64,000 bases of DNA from Limimaricola hongkongensis DSM 17492 (GCF_000600975.2 NZ_KK088650.1:434001-498000); one strand, 5' to 3'; shown: positions 54,212 through 63,624, numbered from the stretch's first letter. Numbers and translations are program-made. The notes: a model not told the origin generated them from the letters alone.

Positions 54212-55176
54212 CGCAGCCGCGGCGCCGCCCCGAGCGGGATGAAGCCAAGCCGCATCTCGCCGCCCGCGAAGGTGATCGGCGCGGTGAGCACGCCGTCTTG
54301 CGCCATGCCGTCCAGCGCGCCGCGCAAGAGCGAGGAGGTCGCGATCGGCGCGCCCGCCTGCGCCGCGACGTCGAGCAGCGCCTCCCAGCCGGCGATCTCG
54401 AAGGTCAGCTCGCCCTCGGGCGCGCCGTCCGGGCCGATCTCGAGCTGGCCGCGGCCCGTCGCCTGCACCGGGCCCCAGTCGATCGACATTTCGTGCAGAT
54501 CGACCCGCTCGACCGCCGCCGAGCCGCCCGACAGCGCCAGCGGCGCGTCGAGCCCGAGATCGGCGTCGAAGGTCAGCGCCCCGATTTCGGGCGGCAGCGT
54601 GCCGGCGGGATCCCACGCCGCGCGCCACGCCTCGGGCAGGGCGATGCCCGCCGCCTTGGCATAGGCGTCGTAGCCATGCACCGCCGCGCCCTCGCGCAGC
54701 GCCGCGATCAGGCTGTCCACCCGCGTCTGCCATCCCAGCGAGGAGGCGATGACGAGATCGCCGGCCTCGGCGGTGAATTCGGTCACGGGCAGCGTGTCGC
54801 CGATCCGCACCGCGGCGGAGGCGCGCGGCCCGGTCACGGTGACGTCGAGATCCTGCCCGGGCACCGAGACGCGGTGCGTCTCGTCCGCTGCGACGATGAA
54901 CCGGTTGGGCTGGTAGCTTTGCGCCACGACCCGCATCCGCGGGCTCTGCCAGCCAAACACGCCGTCGGGCGACACCAGGTCGAGATCGCGCAGGTCGAGG
55001 TCGAAGCGATAGGGAAACCCGCCGGTGCCCTCCGTGTCGTAATCGACCTGCCAGCCCGCCGCGCGCAGCTCCTGCGTCAGATCGGCCAGCCGCGCATCGG
55101 CGGTGCGGCTGCCCCAGATCCACCAGCCGCCGAAGGCCAGCGCCACAAGCGCCACGAAAATGAGAAGAAATCGCAT
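54208..55176 (-). CDS. DUF2125 domain-containing protein
   Basis: A 322-residue protein with an N-terminal membrane anchor or signal (FLLIFVALVALAFGGWWIWG). The rest is a beta-rich soluble domain in the periplasm: TEGTGGFPYRFDLDLRDLDL, SPRMRVVAQSYQPNRFIVAA and later GEMRLGFIPLGAAPRL. The pattern of alternating strands resembles AsmA-like lipid-transport proteins, but this is only a structural impression. Function is unknown; the family is conserved in Alphaproteobacteria. It is convergent with tyrC and divergent from chaC. Confidence 0.85.
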   Translation of the reverse strand: MRFLLIFVALVALAFGGWWIWGSRTADARLADLTQELRAAGWQVDYDTEGTGGFPYRFDLDLRDLDLVSPDGVFGWQSPRMRVVAQSYQPNRFIVAADETHRVSVPGQDLDVTVTGPRASAAVRIGDTLPVTEFTAEAGDLVIASSLGWQTRVDSLIAALREGAAVHGYDAYAKAAGIALPEAWRAAWDPAGTLPPEIGALTFDADLGLDAPLALSGGSAAVERVDLHEMSIDWGPVQATGRGQLEIGPDGAPEGELTFEIAGWEALLDVAAQAGAPIATSSLLRGALDGMAQDGVLTAPITFAGGEMRLGFIPLGAAPRLR

Positions 55177-55240
55177 GAATGGAGGCCCTTTCGCCCGGTC
55201 AGGATCGGGTATTTACAGGGGCGGAGCTAGGAGGGCCAGC

Positions 55241-55786
55241 ATGACCGACCAGACCGCGCTTTGGGTATTCGGCTACGGATCGCTTCTGTGGAACCCCGGT
55301 TTCACGCCAGAGGAGGTGGTGGTGGCCCGTCTCGATGGCTGGCACCGCAGCTTTTGCATGTCGTCGATCCATCACCGCGGCTCGCCGGAGGTGCCGGGGC
55401 TCGTGCTCGCGCTCGACCGGGCGCCGGGATCGGTCTGCACCGGTCTGGCGCTGCGCGCGCCCGAGGCCGAGCGCGACCGCGTGATCGCCATGCTGCGCGA
55501 ACGCGAGCTGGTCTCGTCGGCCTATCTCGAAACGCACCAGCCGCTCGCGCTCACCGACGGGCGGGTGGTCGAGGCGCTGACCTACGTGATCGATCCCGGC
55601 CATGAACAATATGTCGCGCTCGATCTCGAAACGCAGGCGCGGCGCATCGCGGGTGCGGTCGGCGGGCGCGGGCCGAACGACGAATATCTCTTCAACACCG
55701 CCGCGCATCTGACCGAAATGGGCGTGCACGACCCCGATCTCGACTGGCTGGTCGAGCGGGTGGCGACGCTGAAATCGGGCGGTTGA
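55241..55786 (+). CDS. chaC: ChaC-family glutathione-specific gamma-glutamylcyclotransferase
   Basis: A 181-residue enzyme that cleaves glutathione to 5-oxoproline and Cys-Gly. The substrate-binding loop is LWVFGYGSLLWNPGF at the N-terminus, FCMSSIHHRGSPEVPGLVLAL follows (only partly conserved positions matter), and the catalytic Glu lies in SSAYLETHQPLAL. GRGPNDEYLFNTAAHLTEMG closes the domain. The start at 55241 follows AGGAGGGCCAGC. It lies 107 bases upstream of the MotA/ExbB-like gene. Confidence 0.93.
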   Translation: MTDQTALWVFGYGSLLWNPGFTPEEVVVARLDGWHRSFCMSSIHHRGSPEVPGLVLALDRAPGSVCTGLALRAPEAERDRVIAMLRERELVSSAYLETHQPLALTDGRVVEALTYVIDPGHEQYVALDLETQARRIAGAVGGRGPNDEYLFNTAAHLTEMGVHDPDLDWLVERVATLKSGG

Positions 55787-55892
55787 GAGGCGGCGGCGCC
55801 ACAGCCCGGCCCCGCGCCGCGAAAGGCCATTGGCCACCCGGCCCCGCGATCCCTATGATTCGAGCGTTGCAACCACGAGGACACCGCCCCGC

Positions 55893-57074
55893 ATGAGGCA
55901 GCCACAGGCGAAACCGCATTTCACCCAGCCGGTCCGGCAGATCCTGTCGATGCTGGTGGCGCTGGGGCTGGTCGGGGCCGGTCTGGTGCTGGGCCAGAAC
56001 GTGCTGCGCGGCATCTTCCTGTCGAACCCGTGGCTCAACAGCGCGATCTCGGCGTTTTTCGTGCTCGGCGTGCTGGCCTGCTTCTGGCAGGTGATCGCGC
56101 TGATCCGCTCGGTCGGCTGGATCGAATCCTTCGTCCGCACGCCCAAGACCACCGGTCCGGCGCCGGGGCTCCTGCTGCCGCTGGCGACGCTGTTGCGCTC
56201 GCGCGGGGCAAGGATGCAGATTTCGCCCGACAGCGCGCGCTCGATCCTCGAATCGGTGGGCCAGCGGATCGACGAGGAGCGCGAGATCACGCGCTACCTC
56301 TCCAACACGCTGATCTTTCTCGGCCTGCTCGGCACGTTCTACGGGCTTGCCACCACCGTGCCCGCGCTGGTCGAGACGATCCGCTCGCTCAACCCCGGCG
56401 CGGATGAAAGCGGCACCGCCATCTTCGGGCGGCTGCAACAGGGGCTGGAGGCACAGCTCGGCGGCATGGGCACGGCGTTCTCGTCCTCGCTTCTGGGGCT
56501 CGCGGGGTCGCTGGTCGTGGGTCTTCTGGAGCTGTTCGCCACGCATGGTCAGAACCGGTTCTACCGCGAGCTGGAGGAGTGGCTGTCGACCATCACCCGG
56601 CTCGGCTATGCCTCGGGCGAGGAGCATGCGGGCGGCGGCGCCGATACCGGTCTTCTGGCGCAGATGGTGGAGCGGCTGAGCGACCGCATGGACGGGCTCG
56701 GCGAGGCGATCGGCGCCGCCGGAGAGGCCCGCCGCGAAAGCGAGGCGCGCCTCATGGCGCTGACCGACACGCTGGCGCGGCTTGCCGACCGGATGGACCC
56801 GGAGGCCGAGCGCGCCGCGCTCGACCGCATCGCCGAAGGCCAGGCGGAGGTGCATGCCGCGCTCATCCGCGCCGCCGAGGGCGGCAATGACAGCGAAACG
56901 CGGATGCGGCTGCGCAACATGGACGTGCAGCTTCTGCGCATTCTCGAAGAGATCGCCGCCGGCCGGCAGGAGATGCTGGCCGAGCTGCGCACCGACCTGT
57001 CGGGGCTGAGCCGGGTGCTGCGCGAAAGCCACCACCCCGGAGGCCTGCGCGCCACCCGCCACACGGAGTTCTGA
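55893..57074 (+). CDS. MotA/TolQ/ExbB-like proton channel protein
   Basis: A 393-residue membrane protein. Spans are near residues 16-36 (ILSMLVALGLVGAGLVL), 50-70 (SAISAFFVLGVLACFWQVIA), 135-157 (LSNTLIFLGLLGTFYGLATT) and 193-215 (GTAFSSSLLGLAGSLVVGLL). The last two with their linker form a MotA_TolQ_ExbB domain. The C-terminal 160 residues are helical and coiled-coil-like, rich in Arg, Glu and Ala. It should form the pentameric channel around the OmpA-like partner encoded three bases later. Resembles ZorA or TolQ in layout but no tolR/exbD gene follows. Substrate or job is unknown. Confidence 0.85.
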   Translation: MRQPQAKPHFTQPVRQILSMLVALGLVGAGLVLGQNVLRGIFLSNPWLNSAISAFFVLGVLACFWQVIALIRSVGWIESFVRTPKTTGPAPGLLLPLATLLRSRGARMQISPDSARSILESVGQRIDEEREITRYLSNTLIFLGLLGTFYGLATTVPALVETIRSLNPGADESGTAIFGRLQQGLEAQLGGMGTAFSSSLLGLAGSLVVGLLELFATHGQNRFYRELEEWLSTITRLGYASGEEHAGGGADTGLLAQMVERLSDRMDGLGEAIGAAGEARRESEARLMALTDTLARLADRMDPEAERAALDRIAEGQAEVHAALIRAAEGGNDSETRMRLRNMDVQLLRILEEIAAGRQEMLAELRTDLSGLSRVLRESHHPGGLRATRHTEF

Positions 57075-57077
57075 GCC

Positions 57078-59276
57078 ATGGGGCTCAAGCGCCGCCACGC
57101 CAACCGCTTCCAGGCCTCGATCTGGCCCGGCTTCGTCGATGCGATGACCGGGCTTCTGCTGGTGCTGATGTTCGTGCTGACCATCTTCACCGTGGTGCAG
57201 TTCGTGCTGCGCGACACGATCACCGGGCAGGCGAGCGAGCTGGACGAGCTGGGCGAGGAGGTCGAGCGGCTGACCGGCGCGCTGGGGCTCGAACGGGCGC
57301 GGGGCGAGGATCAGCAGGCCGAGATCGGCAGCCTCGGGGCCGAGCTGGCGCAGGCCCGTGCGCGGGCCGAACAACAGTCGGGCCGGATCGAGGTGCTGAC
57401 CGCCGAACGCGCGGCGCAGGCCACCGCGCTCGACACCGCGCAGGAGAAGATCACCGCCTTCGAGGCGCGGGTGGCGGGGCTTCTGGCCGACCGGGCCGAG
57501 GCGCGCGACCGGATCGCCGGGCTGCGCGAGGATCTGGAGACCGAGCGCAACCGCGCGGGCGAGGCCGAGAGCGGGCGCGACGCCGCGCGCCTCGCGCTCG
57601 GCCTCGCGCGCGAGGAGATCGACGCGCAGGCCGAAGCCGCCCGGCTCGCCGCCGCAAGGCGCGAGGCGCTGGAGGCGCTGGTGGCGGATCTGGAGGCGGG
57701 GACCGCCCAGGACGCGGAGACCATCTCCGGGCTGGAGGCCGACCGGCTGGCCGATGCCGCCGCGGCGCAGGCGCTGCGCGACCGGTTGCAGGACGCGGAT
57801 GCGGAACTGTCGGCGATGACGCTGGCGCTCGAGGAAAAGCGCCGCGAGGCAGAGGAGACGCTGACGCTTCTGGCCGCTGCCGAAGCCGCGCGCGACGATC
57901 TCGACATGAAGCTCGCCGAGGCGGTGCTGGCGCGCCAGGAAAGCCAGAACGCGCTGACCCGGTCGCTGCGGGCGGGCGAGGGGCTCGACGCGCGGCTGGC
58001 CGCGGCGCTCGATCTTGCCCAAGAGACCGGGGACGATCTGGAACAGGCGCGCGCGGCGCTGGCGCAGGCCGATGCCGAGAGCGAGGATCTTTCCACCCGG
58101 CTCGCCGCCGCGCTGGCCGCACGCGAGGCGGGGGAGGCCGATCTCGCGGCGGTGCGCAAAGAGCTTTCGGCGGCGCTGGAGGCGGGCGAGACCACCGAGG
58201 CCGCGCTGCAGGAACGTCTCGCCGCCGCGATCCTCGACCGCGACGCGGCGCGCGCCGAGGCGCAGGCCGCGCGCGCCGCCGGTGCGGCGGCCGAGCGGGG
58301 CCGCGCCGATCTCGCCGACCGGCTCTCCGCCGCGCTGTCGGCGCGCGAGGCGGCGGAGACGCGCGCGCGCGCGCTGTCGCAGGACCGCAGCGAGACCGAA
58401 CAGCAGCGCGCCGATCTCGAATCGCGGCTCGCGCAGGCCCTGGGCGATCTCGACGCCGCGCGGGAGCGGGCCGAAACCCAGGGCAGCGCGGCCGAGCGCC
58501 GCGCCGCGTTGCTCGCCACCGCCCGCGCCGCTCTGGCCGAGGAGGAGGACGCCTCCGCCGCGGCCCAGCGCCGCATGACGGCGCTCAACGCGCAGGTCGC
58601 GGCGCTGCGCGAGGACGTGGCCGAACTGCGCGACCTGCTGGGGCAGGCCGAGACCGAGGAGATCGTCGCCGAGGCCGAGATCGAGGATCTGGGCCGCAGG
58701 CTCAACACCGCGCTGGCCCGCGCCGCCGCCGAGGAACGCCGCCGCCGCGAGCTCGAGGAAGAGGAGCGGCGGCGTCTCGAAGAGGAAACCGCGCGGCTGG
58801 CGGCACAGGCCGAGAACCTCGAACGCTATCGTTCGGACTTCTTCGGCGAATTGCGCGGCATGCTCGAGGACGAGGAGGGCGTGCGCGTCGAGGGCGACCG
58901 CTTCGTGTTTTCCTCCGAGGTGCTGTTCGGGCAGGGCGAGGCGACCTTGTCGGAGGCGGGCAAGGACGAGATCGCCAAGGTCGCGGCGCTCTTGCGCCGG
59001 ATCGGGTCGGAGATCCCGCCGGGCATCGACTGGGTGATCCGGGTCGACGGCCATACCGACGACATCCCGATCCGGGGCGGGCGCTTTGCCGACAACTGGG
59101 AGCTGAGCCAGGCGCGTGCGCTGTCGGTGGTGCGCTACATGAGCGAGGCGGAGGGCATCCCGCCCGCGCGGCTGGCGGCCAACGGGTTCGGGGAATACCA
59201 GCCGATCGACCCCGCCGACAGCCCCGAGGCGCGGGCACGCAACCGCCGGATCGAGCTGAAGCTGACCGAGCGCTGA
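57078..59276 (+). CDS. OmpA/MotB-like protein with a long coiled coil
   Basis: A 732-residue protein. One membrane span lies near residues 17-43 (WPGFVDAMTGLLLVLMFVLT), with Asp21 placed like the proton-carrying Asp of MotB/ZorB. Residues about 50-585 are an uninterrupted Ala/Glu/Arg/Leu-rich coiled coil. The C-terminal OmpA-like peptidoglycan-binding domain has FVFSSEVLFGQGEATLSEAG, VDGHTDDIPIRGG (His659) and EARARNRRIEL. With the preceding channel protein it forms a motor- or TolR-like pair anchored to the cell wall. The extreme coil length is unusual. A bidirectional terminator follows. Specific role unknown. Confidence 0.87.
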   Translation: MGLKRRHANRFQASIWPGFVDAMTGLLLVLMFVLTIFTVVQFVLRDTITGQASELDELGEEVERLTGALGLERARGEDQQAEIGSLGAELAQARARAEQQSGRIEVLTAERAAQATALDTAQEKITAFEARVAGLLADRAEARDRIAGLREDLETERNRAGEAESGRDAARLALGLAREEIDAQAEAARLAAARREALEALVADLEAGTAQDAETISGLEADRLADAAAAQALRDRLQDADAELSAMTLALEEKRREAEETLTLLAAAEAARDDLDMKLAEAVLARQESQNALTRSLRAGEGLDARLAAALDLAQETGDDLEQARAALAQADAESEDLSTRLAAALAAREAGEADLAAVRKELSAALEAGETTEAALQERLAAAILDRDAARAEAQAARAAGAAAERGRADLADRLSAALSAREAAETRARALSQDRSETEQQRADLESRLAQALGDLDAARERAETQGSAAERRAALLATARAALAEEEDASAAAQRRMTALNAQVAALREDVAELRDLLGQAETEEIVAEAEIEDLGRRLNTALARAAAEERRRRELEEEERRRLEEETARLAAQAENLERYRSDFFGELRGMLEDEEGVRVEGDRFVFSSEVLFGQGEATLSEAGKDEIAKVAALLRRIGSEIPPGIDWVIRVDGHTDDIPIRGGRFADNWELSQARALSVVRYMSEAEGIPPARLAANGFGEYQPIDPADSPEARARNRRIELKLTER

Positions 59277-59296
59277 CGCCGCCATGCTGCTGAACG

Positions 59297-59329
59297 AAAA
59301 AGGCGCGGCCCCGAGGGGCCGCGCCTTTT
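59297..59329. terminator. Bidirectional terminator between the OmpA-like gene and clpA
   Basis: AAAAAGGCGCGGCCCC and GGGGCCGCGCCTTTT form a long perfect stem around GAG, with A-rich and T-rich flanks on either side. It can terminate both convergent transcripts. Confidence 0.92.
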
Positions 59330-59351
59330 CATGTGCCGTGCCGTGCCCGGT

Positions 59352-61682
59352 TCATTCGGCGGTGAGCAGCGGCGGGCGGTTGCCCGAAAGCCGCTTGGCG
59401 CCCGGCTCCTCGAAGGACAGCTCGATCTTGTCGTCCTTGACGCCGACCCGGACGAGGCCGCCCTTGGTCAGCTGGCCGAACAGCAGCTCCTCGGCGAGCG
59501 GCTTCTTGATGTGCTCCTGGATCACCCGGCCCAGCGGGCGGGCGCCCATCTTCTCGTCATAGCCCTTCTCGGCCAGCCATTCGCCGGCCTCGCGGGTCAG
59601 CTCGATATGAACGTTGCGGTCCATCAGCTGCGCCTCGAGCTGGAGGACGAACTTCTCGACCACCGACAGGATCGTCTCGGGCGCCAGCGGCGCGAACGAG
59701 ATCACCGCGTCGAGACGGTTGCGGAACTCCGGCGTGAAGGTCCGCTCGATCGCGGCCGTGTCCTCGCCCTCGCGGCGGCCCCGGCCGAAACCGATCGCCT
59801 CCTTGGCCTGCTCGGCGGCGCCCGCGTTCGAGGTCATGATCAGGATCACGTTGCGGAAATCGACCGCCCGGCCGTTATGGTCGGTGAGCTTGCCGTGATC
59901 CATCACCTGCAGAAGGATGTTGAACACGTCCGGGTGCGCCTTCTCGATCTCGTCGAGCAAGAGCACGCAATGCGGGTGCTGGTCGACGCCGTCGGTCAGA
60001 AGCCCGCCCTGGTCGAAGCCGACATAGCCCGGCGGCGCGCCGATCAGGCGCGAGACCGCGTGCTTTTCCATGTATTCCGACATGTCGAAGCGCAGCATCT
60101 CCACGCCCAGCGTCTGGCTGAGCTGCTTGGCCACCTCGGTCTTGCCGACGCCGGTGGGGCCGGCGAAGAGATAGTTGCCGATCGGCTTTTCGGGCTCGCG
60201 CAGGCCGGCGCGGGCCAGCTTGATCGCCGAGGACAGCGCGGTGATCGCGTCGTCCTGGCCGAACACCACGCGCTTGAGCGTCGGTTCGAGATCCTTGAGC
60301 ACCTCGGCATCGTCCTTGGAGACGTTCTTGGGCGGGATGCGGGCGATCTTGGCGATCACCGCCTCGATCTCCTTGGCGCCGATCGTCTTGCGCCGCTTGC
60401 TCTCGGCCACGAGATGCTGCGCCGCGCCGGCCTCGTCGATCACGTCGATCGCCTTGTCGGGCAGCTTGCGGTCGTTGATGTAGCGCGCCGACAGCTCCAC
60501 CGCGCTCTTGATCGCGTCGGCGGTGTACTTGATCTGGTGGTGATCCTCGAAATAGGGCTTGAGGCCCTTGAGGATCTTCACGGCGTCATCGACCGAAGGC
60601 TCGTTCACGTCGATCTTCTGGAACCGGCGCGACAGGGCGCGGTCCTTTTCGAAGTGCTGGCGGAACTCCTTGTAGGTGGTCGATCCCATGCAGCGCAGCT
60701 TGCCGCCCTGCAGCGCGGGTTTCAGCAGGTTGGAGGCGTCCATCGCGCCGCCCGAGGTGGCGCCCGCGCCGATCACGGTGTGGATCTCGTCGATGAACAG
60801 CACCGCGTCGGGGTGGTTCTCCATCTCGGTCATCACCGCCTTCAGCCGCTCCTCGAAATCACCGCGGTAGCGGGTGCCCGCCAGCAGCGCGCCCATGTCG
60901 AGGCTGTAGATCGTGGCCTCGGACAGCACCTCGGGCACCGCGCCCTCGACGATCTTCCAGGCGAGACCCTCGGCAATGGCGGTCTTGCCGACGCCGGGAT
61001 CGCCGACCAGCAGCGGGTTGTTCTTGCGGCGGCGGCACAGCACCTGGATGCAGCGCTCCACCTCGTGCTCGCGGCCGATCAGCGGGTCGACATCGCCCTT
61101 GCGCGACTTGGCGTTCAGATCGACGCAGTATTTCGCGAGCGCGCTGTCCTTTTCCTCGCTGCCGCCACCGCCGGAGGCGGTTTCGCCCTCATCGTCCTTT
61201 TCGGCGGCGCCGGTGACGGGGCGGCTTTCGCCGAAGGCGGGATCCTTGGCCTGGCCATGGGCGATGAAATTGACCGCGTCGTAGCGGGTCATGTCCTGCT
61301 CCTGCAGGAAATAGGCGGCGTTGGATTCACGCTCGGCGAAGATCGCGACGAGCACGTTGGCGCCGGTGACCTCGGTGCGGCCCGAGGATTGCACATGGAT
61401 CGCGGCGCGCTGGATCACGCGCTGGAACGCGGCGGTGGGCACGGCCTCGGAGCCGTCCACGTCGGTGACGAGGGTGGAAAGATCATCCTCGATGAAATCC
61501 TCGAGCGACTTGCGCAGCTCCTCGAGATCGACGGCGCAGGCGCGCATCACGCGGGCGGCGTCGGGTTCCTCGATCAGGGCCAGCAGGAGATGCTCGAGGG
61601 TCGCGAGTTCATGGCGGCGGGCATTGGCCAGAGCCAGCGCCGCGTGGATGGACTGCTCGAGAGTTGTCGAAAAAGACGGCAC
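59352..61682 (-). CDS. clpA: ATP-dependent Clp protease ATP-binding subunit ClpA
   Basis: A 776-residue AAA+ unfoldase. The N-domain (residues 1-145) includes [20 protein letters not shown]. The first AAA+ has Walker [16 protein letters not shown] and Walker [16 protein letters not shown]; the second has [14 protein letters not shown] and [35 protein letters not shown] is near the C-terminus. It unfolds substrates for ClpP; its adaptor ClpS is encoded at 39139. The start is GTG at 61682 after AGAGGAGCACATCACC. Upstream lies a heat-shock-like promoter. Confidence 0.97.
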   Translation of the reverse strand: MPSFSTTLEQSIHAALALANARRHELATLEHLLLALIEEPDAARVMRACAVDLEELRKSLEDFIEDDLSTLVTDVDGSEAVPTAAFQRVIQRAAIHVQSSGRTEVTGANVLVAIFAERESNAAYFLQEQDMTRYDAVNFIAHGQAKDPAFGESRPVTGAAEKDDEGETASGGGGSEEKDSALAKYCVDLNAKSRKGDVDPLIGREHEVERCIQVLCRRRKNNPLLVGDPGVGKTAIAEGLAWKIVEGAVPEVLSEATIYSLDMGALLAGTRYRGDFEERLKAVMTEMENHPDAVLFIDEIHTVIGAGATSGGAMDASNLLKPALQGGKLRCMGSTTYKEFRQHFEKDRALSRRFQKIDVNEPSVDDAVKILKGLKPYFEDHHQIKYTADAIKSAVELSARYINDRKLPDKAIDVIDEAGAAQHLVAESKRRKTIGAKEIEAVIAKIARIPPKNVSKDDAEVLKDLEPTLKRVVFGQDDAITALSSAIKLARAGLREPEKPIGNYLFAGPTGVGKTEVAKQLSQTLGVEMLRFDMSEYMEKHAVSRLIGAPPGYVGFDQGGLLTDGVDQHPHCVLLLDEIEKAHPDVFNILLQVMDHGKLTDHNGRAVDFRNVILIMTSNAGAAEQAKEAIGFGRGRREGEDTAAIERTFTPEFRNRLDAVISFAPLAPETILSVVEKFVLQLEAQLMDRNVHIELTREAGEWLAEKGYDEKMGARPLGRVIQEHIKKPLAEELLFGQLTKGGLVRVGVKDDKIELSFEEPGAKRLSGNRPPLLTAE

Positions 61683-61753
61683 GGTGATGTGCTCCTCTGA
61701 TCGGGGGTCCGGGCGGGGGATGACCCCGCCATGACCGTGGCCTCTATGTTCAA

Positions 61754-61781
61754 AGATCGGGTTTATCCGCCGCGCTTCAAG
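61754..61781 (-). promoter_or_regulatory. Candidate heat-shock (RpoH-type) promoter of clpA
   Basis: On the minus strand CTTGAA (61781-61776) and CCCGATCT (61761-61754) are separated by 14 bases, close to the CTTGAA-N14-CCCATNT shape of sigma-32 promoters, and lie about 70 bases before clpA. The -10 element is imperfect. Confidence 0.35.
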
Positions 61782-61884
61782 TTAAAACTCGCAAAAACCG
61801 ACATGTTGACGGTGCGACGTCACGCAGCTGTGTTCTTTGCACGGCCCGGTCTCACGAACCGTTGCCGCGACGCCGCGGAATGCG

Positions 61885-62646
61885 TCAGAAGCGATCTTTC
61901 CTGCCGCGGATCTCGGCAAAGACCTTGGCGGCGTCCTGCCCGTCGAATCCCATCGCGCGTTGCAGTTCGGGCGCGTCGGCGCGCAGGAACGGGTTGGTCG
62001 CGCGTTCCTCCGAGAGCCGCGACGGCACGGTCGGATGGCCCTCGGCGCGGGCGCGGGCGATGGCGGCGGCCCGGTCGCGCAGCGCCGCGTTGTCCGGTTC
62101 GATGGTGAGCGCGAAGCGCGCATTGGTCTCGGTGTATTCGTGACCCGAACAGATCAGTGTCTGGCCCGGCAGGTCGCGCAGCTTGCGCAAGCTGTCCCAC
62201 ATCTGCTCGGGCGTGCCCTCGAACAGCCGGCCGCAACCCATCGCCATCAGGCTGTCGGCGGTGAAGGCCATGCGCGAGCCGGGGAAGTGAAAGGCCATAT
62301 GCCCCACCGTGTGGCCCGGCACGTCGATCACCTCGACCCGTTCGCCCAGCACCTCGAGCGGATCGCCGGGCGCCACCGCGAGATCGAGCGGTGGCAACCG
62401 GTGCGCATCCGCCGCCGCGCCGATCACCCGCGCGCCGTCGCGCAGCTCGGCCAGCCCGGCCACGTGGTCGTCGTGGTGATGCGTCAGCAGGATGTCCGAC
62501 AGCGTCCAGCCATGCGCGTCGAGCGCGGCGCGGATCGGCGCGGCCTCGGGCGCGTCGACAAGCGCGGTGCGCCCGGTGGCGGCGTCGTGCAGCAAAAAGG
62601 CGTAGTTGTCAGAGAGGCACGCGACGGTGAGAAGTTCGAGAGGCAT
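61885..62646 (-). CDS. gloB: Hydroxyacylglutathione hydrolase (glyoxalase II)
   Basis: A 253-residue metallo-beta-lactamase-fold enzyme that hydrolyses S-lactoylglutathione to lactate and glutathione. The metal-binding signature is ILLTHHHDDHVAGL near residue 55; other ligands are in VPGHTVGHMAFHF and FTADSLMAMGCGRLFEG; the C-terminal glutathione-binding region has CSGHEYTETNARFAL. Length and order match GloB. It is divergent from the methyltransferase gene. The ATG at 62646 has no strong ribosome binding site. Confidence 0.95.
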   Translation of the reverse strand: MPLELLTVACLSDNYAFLLHDAATGRTALVDAPEAAPIRAALDAHGWTLSDILLTHHHDDHVAGLAELRDGARVIGAAADAHRLPPLDLAVAPGDPLEVLGERVEVIDVPGHTVGHMAFHFPGSRMAFTADSLMAMGCGRLFEGTPEQMWDSLRKLRDLPGQTLICSGHEYTETNARFALTIEPDNAALRDRAAAIARARAEGHPTVPSRLSEERATNPFLRADAPELQRAMGFDGQDAAKVFAEIRGRKDRF

Positions 62647-62742
62647 GGCGGCATCCGTGATTTGGTTGTTATGGTGGTCCCGGACCTAGACCGGCCTCCG
62701 CCACCGGCTCGCAAATTCTGAACCAAGGACCGCCGGCCCGCA

Positions 62743-63585
62743 ATGCATCTGGACGTGCTCGACCTGCGCAATTTCTACTATCGCAGCGCGCTTGGCCGCG
62801 CGGCGCAGAAGGTGATCCGCGACCGGCTGGTCGAATGGTGGCCCGCCGCGCATGTACAGGGCCAGACGGTGGCGGGGTACGGCTTTGCGGTGCCGCTGCT
62901 GCGTCCCTATCTCGCCGATGCGCGGCGGGTGATCGGGCTGATGCCGGGGCCGCAGGGGGTGATGCCCTGGCCCGCGGGCCAGCCCAACGTGTCGGTGCTG
63001 TGCGAGGAGACGCTCTGGCCGCTCAGGACGGGGCAGGTCGACCGTCTGGTGCTGATGCACGGTCTGGAGACGTCGGAACACGCGACCGCGCTTTTGGAGG
63101 AGTGCTGGCGGGCGCTGGGGCCGGGGGGCCGGGCGGTGTTCGTGGTGCCGAACCGGGCCGGGCTGTGGTCGCGGTCGGACGCGACGCCGTTCGGCTATGG
63201 GCGGCCCTATTCGCTGGGTCAGCTCGAAGCGCAGCTCAAGGCGCATCGCTTCGAGACCGAGCGCGCGGTCTCGGCGCTGTACCGGCCGCCGAGCCTGCGC
63301 CGCGGCTGGCGCCGCTCGGCGGCGCTTCTGGAGAGGGCGGGGCGGCACATGCCGGTGCTCAACACCGGCGGCGTGCTGATGGTCGAGGCCACCAAGCAGG
63401 TCGCGGCCCCCCAGCCGTCCGGGGCTGACGGCGGCGGTGAAGCGGCCCTTGCGGGTGCTCGAAGGGATCGGCTCGCCGGTGCCCGAGCCGTCGCGGCGCG
63501 GCTGAGCCGGCGCCGGGTCTTCGGGCGGGCAGGGGCGCAGCCCGCGGCGCGCGGGCAAAACGTCGCACCCCCGATGGGCTTGTGA
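62743..63585 (+). CDS. Class I SAM-dependent methyltransferase, frameshifted near the 3' end
   Basis: As read, 280 residues. The first 226 look normal for a Rhodobacteraceae methyltransferase/SAM-like protein: [20 protein letters not shown], then [20 protein letters not shown] and [20 protein letters not shown], with [12 protein letters not shown] near the end. A GGGG run at 63421-63424 then shifts the frame. If one G is removed, translation continues [20 protein letters not shown] and stops at 63503-63505, which looks like a genuine tail; the current frame gives a random Ala/Arg/Gly sequence. No clear glycine-rich SAM motif is seen. Function is unknown. Confidence 0.75.
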   Translation: MHLDVLDLRNFYYRSALGRAAQKVIRDRLVEWWPAAHVQGQTVAGYGFAVPLLRPYLADARRVIGLMPGPQGVMPWPAGQPNVSVLCEETLWPLRTGQVDRLVLMHGLETSEHATALLEECWRALGPGGRAVFVVPNRAGLWSRSDATPFGYGRPYSLGQLEAQLKAHRFETERAVSALYRPPSLRRGWRRSAALLERAGRHMPVLNTGGVLMVEATKQVAAPQPSGADGGGEAALAGARRDRLAGARAVAARLSRRRVFGRAGAQPAARGQNVAPPMGL

Positions 63586-63624
63586 CCATGGGGCAAAGCC
63601 CTGCCATCCGCCGCTTCAAGGCGG

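Noticed and set aside
57250..58830. Repetitive GC-rich DNA in the OmpA-like gene considered as a tandem repeat array
   Set aside because: There is no fixed repeat unit; the pattern is the heptad periodicity of a coiled coil in a single open frame.
55893..59276. Complete Zorya anti-phage system
   Set aside because: ZorC, ZorD or ZorE genes are absent, the coil is in the OmpA-like subunit instead of the channel subunit, and the surroundings are housekeeping genes. Only a distant relationship to ZorAB is retained as an idea.
55692..59285. 1197-codon open frame on the minus strand antisense to the channel/OmpA-like pair
   Set aside because: The periodic composition mirrors the coiled-coil repeats of the plus-strand gene; no start signal or domain, and the plus-strand genes have clear motifs.
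59331..61700. 789-codon open frame on the plus strand antisense to clpA
   Set aside because: clpA on the minus strand has all AAA+ motifs; the antisense product is a His/Leu/Val-rich shadow.
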